Shown in pieces: positions 27,600-35,404 of a stretch of 64,000 nt of DNA. The stretch lies in contig CAMDFK010000002.1 of assembly GCA_945897465.1 (NCBI GenBank), forward strand, positions 104,969 through 168,968. The letters run 5' to 3'. The notes under the pieces are model-generated. The model saw only the letters and a program-made list of their open reading frames with translations. It made no database searches and had not been told where the DNA came from. Made by a program: the position numbers and the translations under genes. The stretch comes from Limnohabitans sp. Rim8 (lineage in GTDB: Bacteria; Pseudomonadota; Gammaproteobacteria; Burkholderiales; Burkholderiaceae_C). Position 1 is the stretch's first letter, and every line of letters starts with the position of its first letter.

Positions 27600-29063
27600 T
27601 CAGTCCTGCAAGATCCAGGTGTCTTTGGTGCCGCCGCCCTGAGACGAGTTCACCACCAAAGAGCCTTCTTTGAGTGCAACGCGGGTCAGCCCGCCGGGCA
27701 CCATCTGCACCGTGCGGCCGCTCAGCACAAAGGGGCGCAGGTCAATATGTCGCGGCGCGATGCCGCTGTCCACGTAAGTCGGGCATGTGGACAAACTGAG
27801 GGTGGGCTGGGCAATGTAGCCCTCGGGGTTGGCCAGCAGTGCGCCACGGAAGCGCTCGATTTCTGCCTTGGTGGAGGCTGGGCCAACCAGCATGCCGTAA
27901 CCGCCGGCGCCGTGCACCTCCTTGACGACCAGGTCTTTCAAGTTGGCCAAGGTGTACTGCAGATCGTCGGGCTTGCGGCACTGATAAGTGGGCACGTTCT
28001 TCAAGATGGGTTCTTCGCCCAGATAGAACTTGATCATGTCGGGCACATAGGGGTAGATCGACTTGTCGTCGGCCACGCCTGTGCCCACCGCGTTGCAGAT
28101 CGCCACATGCCCCGCTTTGTAGGCGTCCATGAGGCCTGCACAACCCAAGGTCGAGCTGGGGCGGAACACCTTGGGGTCCAAAAAATCGTCGTCCACCCGG
28201 CGGTAGATCACGTCCACCCGCTTGGGGCCGCGTGTGGTGCGCATGTAGACAAATTGGTCTTTGACGAACAGGTCTTGCCCCTCGACCAACTCCACGCCCA
28301 TTTGCTGCGCCAAAAAGGCGTGCTCAAAATAGGCGCTGTTGTACATGCCGGGGGTGAGCACCACCACGGTGGGCTCAGCCGTGGTGGCGGGGCTGCTGGC
28401 CCGCAGGGTCTCGAGCAGCAAGTCGGGGTAATGCGCGACCGGCGCCACGCGGTGCTGGCTGAACAGGTCGGGGAAGAGCCGCATCATCATCTTGCGGTCT
28501 TCGAGCATGTAGCTCACGCCGCTGGGCACACGCAGGTTGTCTTCGAGCACGTAGTACTCGCCCTGGCCCGTGCTGTTGGGCGCTCGCACGATGTCGATGC
28601 CGCTGATGTGGGAATAGATGTTGTTGGGGACATGCACCCCCACCATTTCGGGGCGAAACTGCGCATTATTTTCAATCTGCTCGCGGGGAATGATGCCTGA
28701 TTTGAGGATGGCCTGGTCGTGGTACACGTCGTGGATGAAGCGGTTGAGCGCGGTGACGCGTTGCACCAGGCCTGCTTCCGTGCTTTTCCATTCATGGACG
28801 GCGATCACGCGGGGGATCAGGTCAAACGGGATCAGTCGCTCGGTGCCCCCGTCCTCGGCGTTCGAGTCTTCGTCCTTGTCGCCATAGACCGCAAACGTGA
28901 TGCCCACACGGCGAAAGATGACTTCGGCCTCTTCTCGCCGCGCAGACATGAGTTGGGGGTCCTGGGCTTTCAACCAACCGGCATACGCAGCGTAATGCGC
29001 CCTCAACTCCCCCGAGTCACCCGCATCGGGCAAGCGGCTGTACATCTCATCAAATTGGCGCAT
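27600..29063 (-). CDS. Circularly permuted type 2 ATP-grasp protein (DUF404/DUF407)
   Basis: A 487-residue predicted ATP-dependent amide ligase. Key segments are the VHVPNNIYSHISGIDIVR region, LEDNLRVPSGVSYMLEDRKMMMRLFPDLF, YRRVDDDFLDP, DLVVKEVHGAGGYGML (ATP-grasp lysine and glycine loop) and a C-terminal GGTKDTWIL. Family proteins are cytosolic and are thought to ligate amino acids onto a peptide or small molecule. The gene is followed by a separate alpha-E gene. A second ligase of the same family is fused to alpha-E 6 kb away. Confidence 0.9.
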   Translation of the reverse strand: MRQFDEMYSRLPDAGDSGELRAHYAAYAGWLKAQDPQLMSARREEAEVIFRRVGITFAVYGDKDEDSNAEDGGTERLIPFDLIPRVIAVHEWKSTEAGLVQRVTALNRFIHDVYHDQAILKSGIIPREQIENNAQFRPEMVGVHVPNNIYSHISGIDIVRAPNSTGQGEYYVLEDNLRVPSGVSYMLEDRKMMMRLFPDLFSQHRVAPVAHYPDLLLETLRASSPATTAEPTVVVLTPGMYNSAYFEHAFLAQQMGVELVEGQDLFVKDQFVYMRTTRGPKRVDVIYRRVDDDFLDPKVFRPSSTLGCAGLMDAYKAGHVAICNAVGTGVADDKSIYPYVPDMIKFYLGEEPILKNVPTYQCRKPDDLQYTLANLKDLVVKEVHGAGGYGMLVGPASTKAEIERFRGALLANPEGYIAQPTLSLSTCPTYVDSGIAPRHIDLRPFVLSGRTVQMVPGGLTRVALKEGSLVVNSSQGGGTKDTWILQD

Positions 29064-29166
29064 GAAACTTCACTCCTACTCTCTGTCAAGCAATTACTGT
29101 ACCCAGCAAGACTTGGCGGTTCTGGCGGTCTGAACCAAGGCCGACCCATGCCGATTCATGATGAAT

Positions 29167-31758
29167 TCAGGGCTGCAACACCAGGTGCCAATACCTTTGG
29201 CGCTCGACCCTTTCACAATGCACCAAGGTCGGCGCGTGGCTGCGCCAAGTGGCAGCGCCGCAACGCGTGGTTTCCACCAGTGGGATGCCTTGCGCCTGGT
29301 AGCGACCCACCACTTCGGCAGCAGGATGGCCAAAGCGGTTGCGGTAACCCGCCTGCACCAGCGCCATTTTGGGCGCTAGGGCTTGCAAAAACGGCAGGCT
29401 CGACGACGTCTTGCTGCCATGGTGAGGGGCGAGCAGCAGATCCACCGGGCTCAAGCCCGCCCGCACCAAGGCCAACTCCTGCGGGCTTTCGATGTCACCC
29501 GCGAGCAACGCAGAGCCTTCAGGGGCGGTGATGCGCAGCACACAGCTGACCTCGTTGGGTTTGCGACTGGGAGGCGCCAACTCGGGTGCGGGCGGGTGCA
29601 AGACCTGGAAATGCACACCATCCCAAACCCACGACTGCCCAGCCTGGCAGCGCGTCCAGCCCGTACGCAGGCGATGCAAGGGGTGTTCGTCCTCCAGCGA
29701 TGACCACAGCTGAGCCTGTTCTTGCATGGCCAAAACCGCGGCCGCACCGCCCGTGTGGTCGCTGTCACGATGGCTGAGCATCAGCACATCCAGGCGCTCG
29801 CCCATTTGGGCCAGCAAAGGCACCAACACCCGGTGGCCTGCATCGCTTTCGGCCGAATAACGCGGTCCAGCGTCATACAACAGGCTGTGCTGGGCGGTGC
29901 GCACCAACACCGCGTTGCCCTGCCCAACATCGGCAGCGAGCAATTCAAATTGGCCATGGCCCGGCCGTGGGGGTGACCAGAACAAAACAGGCCAAAGCAA
30001 AGGCAAGCACATGACCTTCCAGGACAAAGGCATGCGCAGCACCAAGCCCAAGGCTCCGAGCATGGCCACCACAACCAATCCCCAGGGTGGCGTCGCCCTT
30101 GACACGCTGGCCAGTGGCCATGCCGACATCCAGCCCAGCAGGTCTGACAATGGGCGCAAGGCCCAAGAGGCCCAGTCCCAGGCCAAGGGCCACAAAAGCC
30201 CCAACATCGCCAGTGGCGTGACCACCAAGGTGACCCACGGGATGGCCAGCACATTGGCCAGCAAACCCACCAGCGACACTTGAGCAAAAAACAGCAAGGT
30301 CAACGGTGCCAGTGCCAGAGTGACGGTGGCCTGCTCGCGCAGTAAAGCCCCCACACTCTGCACGAACAGCACAAGCCACCGTACAACAGGCGCCGCACCC
30401 CAATGGTGCGACCATGACAAAGGACGTGCACCAGAGCCCCAGAACGGTGCATCGCTGAGGTTCCTTGGTGGTGCGAAACCTGCCGTTTGGTCGCCCTTCA
30501 GGTCCGAGGCCATGAGCACCCCCACCGCCACAAAGCTCAACCAAAAACCCGGTTGCAACAAGGCCCACGGGTCCCAGACCAAAACGGCGGCACAGGCCAT
30601 CAACCAAACCAAGGCGCCATGCCATTGCCGCGCCGAGAGTCTGAGCACGACCACCACCAAAAGCATCAGCAAAGTGCGTTGCGCGGGCAAACCCCATCCG
30701 CTGAACAAGGCATAAAAAGTGGCGAGCAACAAACCCGACACCGCCCCGACGTGCACCGCAGGCCAGCGCATCGCACCGTCAAAGCCCCACAGGGCTGCTC
30801 GCCGCCAGCCCCAACCCACGGCCACCGAAGCCAGCCAGGCAAACATGGTCACATGCAGTCCCGAGATGCTCATCAGGTGGGCCACGCCTGTGGCCCTGAA
30901 CACATCCCAGTCGCTGCGGTCAATCGCCGCCTGATCCCCCACCACCAAAGCTGCCAGCACACCTGCCCGTTTGGCCGCATCCGAGTCGCCCCCAGGCGTG
31001 CTCAGCTGTGTCAACAAGCGATCGCGCACCGTTTGGCGCCAACCCTCGATCGGATGGCTCAAGGTGCTGGCGATTCGCAGCGGCGGTGGATCTTTGGGGC
31101 GGTTGCGCACGTAACCCGTGGCTCGAATGCCCTGCTCCCACAGCCACATCTCATGGTCAAAACCGCGTGGGTTCATGTGCCCATGGGGCGCTTTTAAGCG
31201 CACGCGCAAGCGCCAGCGTTCTCCGGCTTTGACGGGCTCGGGCAGGGGCGACAGGTTCCAGCCACTGTCATGCGTACCCTCTTGCCCGTACCAACCCAGG
31301 TACACCTGCGCGGGCACATCGGCATTGACCCGCAAGGCGCGGCTGACCCCAGTTGCGTCCACCTGCCAGGCTTGTTCAATGCGAAACCGAAATCGCCAAC
31401 CCAGGTCTTGTTTTTGAGGCATGGCTTGCACCACGCCCACCACGTCCAGGTCTTGCCCTTCCAATGCAGGTGCCATGCTGCTCACGCGTGACCAAGCGTG
31501 CCATCCAGTCACAGCAAAGGCTACCGAGAACCACAGAAGGGACACAATTACCCAAAAGACGGTGGGTCGATGGCGATGCTCGCTGGGTCGTGTGAGCTGG
31601 GTCAAGCGCAGACGCCATGCAGCGACCAGGGCCAGAGCCAGCACGGCGCCATACACCGCCACAGGCCACAAAGCCGCTTGTTGCAATTGCAGCGCGACCC
31701 CCAGGCACCAGCACAACAGTCCCCCACCCAGACCCCGCGCCCATCCCATGGACATCAT
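29167..31758 (-). CDS. comEC: DNA internalisation competence protein ComEC/Rec2
   Basis: An 863-residue inner-membrane channel for uptake of single-stranded DNA in natural transformation. An N-terminal DUF4131 region with membrane segments and an OB-like loop is followed by the Competence membrane domain (ATGVAHLMSISGLHVTMFAWL) and a C-terminal metallo-beta-lactamase domain (VGQGNAVLVRT, then HRDSDHTGG near residue 662). Length is full. Divergent from the large transglutaminase gene. It sits between the two ATP-grasp/alpha-E sets and seems functionally unrelated to them. Confidence 0.95.
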   Translation of the reverse strand: MMSMGWARGLGGGLLCWCLGVALQLQQAALWPVAVYGAVLALALVAAWRLRLTQLTRPSEHRHRPTVFWVIVSLLWFSVAFAVTGWHAWSRVSSMAPALEGQDLDVVGVVQAMPQKQDLGWRFRFRIEQAWQVDATGVSRALRVNADVPAQVYLGWYGQEGTHDSGWNLSPLPEPVKAGERWRLRVRLKAPHGHMNPRGFDHEMWLWEQGIRATGYVRNRPKDPPPLRIASTLSHPIEGWRQTVRDRLLTQLSTPGGDSDAAKRAGVLAALVVGDQAAIDRSDWDVFRATGVAHLMSISGLHVTMFAWLASVAVGWGWRRAALWGFDGAMRWPAVHVGAVSGLLLATFYALFSGWGLPAQRTLLMLLVVVVLRLSARQWHGALVWLMACAAVLVWDPWALLQPGFWLSFVAVGVLMASDLKGDQTAGFAPPRNLSDAPFWGSGARPLSWSHHWGAAPVVRWLVLFVQSVGALLREQATVTLALAPLTLLFFAQVSLVGLLANVLAIPWVTLVVTPLAMLGLLWPLAWDWASWALRPLSDLLGWMSAWPLASVSRATPPWGLVVVAMLGALGLVLRMPLSWKVMCLPLLWPVLFWSPPRPGHGQFELLAADVGQGNAVLVRTAQHSLLYDAGPRYSAESDAGHRVLVPLLAQMGERLDVLMLSHRDSDHTGGAAAVLAMQEQAQLWSSLEDEHPLHRLRTGWTRCQAGQSWVWDGVHFQVLHPPAPELAPPSRKPNEVSCVLRITAPEGSALLAGDIESPQELALVRAGLSPVDLLLAPHHGSKTSSSLPFLQALAPKMALVQAGYRNRFGHPAAEVVGRYQAQGIPLVETTRCGAATWRSHAPTLVHCERVERQRYWHLVLQP

Positions 31759-31999
31759 GGCCAGCCGACCTCGGGCCAGCAGGGCATACGCCCGACACCC
31801 GCCGTGCAGCGTTCTTGCATATCAGCCTCCCTGATTTGGCTGTGTTGTGAATCGGCGGGTCTGTGCCCCCCCTGCTTACACGCACCGTGATGGACCCTTG
31901 ACCGGGTTTTGTGGCCACTTGGCTGGCGCGTGTCTTGCTAGTTGTAAACGCCCAAGCTGCATTTGTCATGCGTGCAGCCCCTGTTGCGCTGAACGAGAT

Positions 32000-34900
32000 A
32001 TGTCGATACAAGTTGCCCTGCACCACATCACCCATTACAGCTACGACCGTCCCGTTCAACTTGGCCCCCAAGTCATCCGCCTGCGCCCTGCCCCGCACAG
32101 CCGCAGCCGCATCCTGAGCTACAGCCTCAAGGTCGAACCTGCAGAACACTTCATCAACTGGCAGCAAGACGCTTTTGCCAATTACCAAGCGCGTTTGGTC
32201 TTCCCCAAAAAAACCACGGCTTTCAAGGTCACCGTGGATGTGGTCACCGAGATGGCCGTGTTCAACCCATTCGATTTTTTTCTGGAGCCCTCGGCCGAAG
32301 AAGTGCCCTTCGAATATTCGGACACCGTGCGGGAAGAGCTTCAGTCTTATCTGGTCAAAGACCACAAGACGCCCCTGTTCATGAAGTATCTGGCCAGCAT
32401 GGACCGCAAGCGTCAGAGGAGCATCAACTTTTTAGTCCAGGTCAACCAACGCCTGCATCAAGATATCCGCTACACCATCCGCATGGAGGCGGGCGTGCAA
32501 ACGGCCGAGGAAACCCTGACCCTGAAAAGCGGCTCCTGCCGCGACACGGCCTGGCTATTGGTGCAGCTGTTTCGGCACATGAACATCGCCGCCCGCTTTG
32601 TCTCCGGCTACCTGATCCAGCTGGCCCCCGATGTGAAATCGCTCGACGGCCCGAGCGGCACCGAAGTGGACTTCACCGACCTGCACGCCTGGTGCGAGGT
32701 GTATTTGCCCGGCGCGGGCTGGATCGGGCTGGACCCGACTTCTGGTCTCTTGGCCGGAGAAGGCCATATTCCCTTGGCCTGCACACCGCAACCATCAGCT
32801 GCAGCGCCCATAGAAGGGCTCATGGACGAAGCCGAGGTCGAATTTCACCACGACATGGGCGTCACGCGCATCCATGAATCGCCGCGTGTGACCAAGCCCT
32901 ACACCGAAGATCAATGGACCGAGGTGCTGGCCTTGGGCGAACAGGTGGATGCGCAATTGGTGGCACAAGACGTGCGCCTGACCATGGGTGGCGAGCCGAC
33001 CTTTGTGTCCACACAGGACCGCGACGGTGCCGAATGGAACACCGACGCCCTGGGGCCAACGAAGCGTGGCTTGGCCACCGAGCTGGTGCACAAGCTGCGC
33101 CAGCAGTACGGTCAAGGCGGTTTTTTGCACTTTGGCCAAGGCAAGTGGTACCCGGGCGAGCAATTGCCACGTTGGGCGCTGAGCATTTACTGGCGTGCCG
33201 ACGGCACACCTTGCTGGCAAAACCCCGAGGTGTTTGCCGACGAGCGTGAACCCAGCCCATACACGAGCACCGATGCCCAACGCTTCATGCACGAAATGAC
33301 GCAGCAGCTGGGCCTGCCCGCCGACACTGTGCTGCCCGGCTACGAAGACACCTGGTATTACCTGTGGCGCGAGCGCCGCTTGCCCATCAACGTCGACCCG
33401 TTTGACGCCAAACTGGACGACGAGATGGAACGCAACCGCTTGCGCCGCATCTTCAGCCAAGGGCTCGATCATCCTGTGGGTTATGTGCTGCCGCTGCAAG
33501 CCGTGGAAACCGGCAACCCAGCGGTATCGGCTTGGGAGACGGGCCGCTGGTTCCTGCGCGAAGAGCGCATGTACATCATGCCCGGTGACTCGCCCATGGG
33601 CTGGCGCTTGCCGCTGGACTCGCTGCCTTGGTCGGCACCCACCGAACGTTTGCACATGATTGAGCAAGACCCCTTTTCGCCACATTTCATGGCGCGAAAA
33701 CCCCTTCCCACAGTGCCCATTAACCTGCAATCGCGCCACAGCAGGCAGGCCTTTGCCCCAGCACCCGTCAAACGTTTTGAGTCTGACCCTGCGGTGGTGC
33801 GCACCGCGCTGTGTGTGGAAGTGCGGGACCCCACACGCGCCAATGGCCCCAAGGCCGAGGCTGCCGCAGTGAAAAATGGCAAGCCATCAGGCGTTCTGTA
33901 CGTCTTCATGCCGCCCCTGGCGCGTCTGGAGGACTACCTGGCGCTGGTGAGCGCGGTGGAAGCCACCGCCTTGAAGCTGGGGTTGAAGGTGGTGATGGAG
34001 GGCTACCCGCCCCCACGCGATCCGCGCCTGAAACTCTTGCAGGTCACCCCCGACCCCGGTGTGATCGAGGTCAACATCCACCCGGCCCACAACTGGACCG
34101 AGCTGGTGGAACACACCGAGTTTTTGTACCAAGCCGCGCTCGAGACGGGGCTTTCGGCCGAAAAGTTCATGACCGACGGCCGCCACACCGGCACCGGCGG
34201 CGGCAACCACATGGTGATGGGCGGCGCCACACCCGCCGACAGCCCGTTCTTGCGCCGCCCCGAGTTGCTGGCCAGTATGGTCCTGTACTGGCACAACCAC
34301 CCGAGCCTGAGCTATTTGTTCAGCGGCATGTTCATCGGCCCCACCAGCCAGGCCCCGCGTGTGGACGAGGCCCGCAATGACCAAGTCTATGAACTGGAGA
34401 TCGCGCTGGGCGAGATCGTTCGCCACCGGCAAAAGCATGGTGAGGACATGCCACCATGGATCGTTGACCGCACGCTGCGCAACATCCTGATCGACGTGAC
34501 CGGCAACACCCACCGCAGCGAGTTTTGCATCGACAAGATGTATTCGCCCGACAGCAGCACGGGGCGCTTGGGCCTCTTGGAGTTGCGGGCCTTTGAAATG
34601 CCACCCCACGCCCGCATGAGCATTGTTCAGCAATTGCTGCTGCGTGCGCTGGTGGCCCGCTTTTGGGACGCGCCCTATTCAGGGCCTGTAACGCGCTGGG
34701 GCACCGAGCTGCACGACCGCTTCATGCTGCCACACTGGATCCAGAAAGACTTTGACGATGTGCTCACCGAGCTGGGGGATGCGGGTTTCCACTTTGACCC
34801 GAGCTGGTTCGCGCCCCATTTTGAGTTCCGCTTCCCGGTGGTGGGGCAAGTCCAGATCGCCGGCGCGGTGCTCACCTTGCGCAACGCGCTGGAGCCCTGG

Positions 34901-35404
34901 CACGTCATGGGAGAAGAAAGCGGCGCAGGCGGCACCGCACGTTATGTCGATTCATCACTCGAGCGCATCGAGGTGCATGTCACGGGCATGAACCCCTCAC
35001 GCCACACCGTCACCGTGAACGGCACACCCTTGCCCCTGCAGCCCACGGGCGTGGTGGGTGAATATGTGGCGAGCGTGCGCTACAAGGCCTGGAACCCGCC
35101 CTCGTCCCTGCACCCGAGCATCGGCGTGCACGCCCCCTTGACGGTGGACCTGGTGGACACCTGGATGAAGCGCTCTTTGGGCGGCTGCCAATACCATGTG
35201 GTGCACCCCGGTGGCCGCAATTACGAGGGTTTCCCGGTCAACGCTTACGAAGCCGAAAGCCGCCGCATGGCCCGCTTCTTCCGCATGGGGCACACCCCCG
35301 GCGCGATGAATCATCTGCCCACCGTGTTACCCAACGCCCAGCTGCATGCCAGCCCGGAGCTCCCGTACACGCTGGATTTGAGGCGACAATCATTGAATGA
35401 ATGA
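32000..35404 (+). CDS. Large transglutaminase-like protein with DUF2126 domain
   Basis: A 1134-residue protein. Residues 1-300 form a bacterial transglutaminase-like cysteine protease domain (IQVALHHITHYSYDRPV start; triad C180 in SGSCRDTAW, H229 in DLHAWCEVY, D245 in GLDPTSG). The remaining about 830 residues are DUF2126, including LTMGGEPTFVS, GKWYPGEQLPRWAL and TGTGGGNHMVMGGATP. I chose ATG 32000; a Cys-rich in-frame extension to 31847 lacks support. The gene overlaps the next by 8 bp. The family is linked to ATP-grasp/alpha-E genes in proposed peptide-modification systems; it probably hydrolyses or transfers the amide bonds made by the ligase. Confidence 0.9.
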   Translation: MSIQVALHHITHYSYDRPVQLGPQVIRLRPAPHSRSRILSYSLKVEPAEHFINWQQDAFANYQARLVFPKKTTAFKVTVDVVTEMAVFNPFDFFLEPSAEEVPFEYSDTVREELQSYLVKDHKTPLFMKYLASMDRKRQRSINFLVQVNQRLHQDIRYTIRMEAGVQTAEETLTLKSGSCRDTAWLLVQLFRHMNIAARFVSGYLIQLAPDVKSLDGPSGTEVDFTDLHAWCEVYLPGAGWIGLDPTSGLLAGEGHIPLACTPQPSAAAPIEGLMDEAEVEFHHDMGVTRIHESPRVTKPYTEDQWTEVLALGEQVDAQLVAQDVRLTMGGEPTFVSTQDRDGAEWNTDALGPTKRGLATELVHKLRQQYGQGGFLHFGQGKWYPGEQLPRWALSIYWRADGTPCWQNPEVFADEREPSPYTSTDAQRFMHEMTQQLGLPADTVLPGYEDTWYYLWRERRLPINVDPFDAKLDDEMERNRLRRIFSQGLDHPVGYVLPLQAVETGNPAVSAWETGRWFLREERMYIMPGDSPMGWRLPLDSLPWSAPTERLHMIEQDPFSPHFMARKPLPTVPINLQSRHSRQAFAPAPVKRFESDPAVVRTALCVEVRDPTRANGPKAEAAAVKNGKPSGVLYVFMPPLARLEDYLALVSAVEATALKLGLKVVMEGYPPPRDPRLKLLQVTPDPGVIEVNIHPAHNWTELVEHTEFLYQAALETGLSAEKFMTDGRHTGTGGGNHMVMGGATPADSPFLRRPELLASMVLYWHNHPSLSYLFSGMFIGPTSQAPRVDEARNDQVYELEIALGEIVRHRQKHGEDMPPWIVDRTLRNILIDVTGNTHRSEFCIDKMYSPDSSTGRLGLLELRAFEMPPHARMSIVQQLLLRALVARFWDAPYSGPVTRWGTELHDRFMLPHWIQKDFDDVLTELGDAGFHFDPSWFAPHFEFRFPVVGQVQIAGAVLTLRNALEPWHVMGEESGAGGTARYVDSSLERIEVHVTGMNPSRHTVTVNGTPLPLQPTGVVGEYVASVRYKAWNPPSSLHPSIGVHAPLTVDLVDTWMKRSLGGCQYHVVHPGGRNYEGFPVNAYEAESRRMARFFRMGHTPGAMNHLPTVLPNAQLHASPELPYTLDLRRQSLNE

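Noticed and set aside
29167-31758. comEC as part of the ATP-grasp/transglutaminase system
   Set aside because: It is a complete, standard ComEC protein with a known role in DNA uptake; the proximity to the ligase genes gives no functional link.
31847-31999. N-terminal extension of the DUF2126 transglutaminase
   Set aside because: The 51 extra residues are Cys-rich and family-atypical; the family start (MSIQVALHHITHYSYD) is at 32000.
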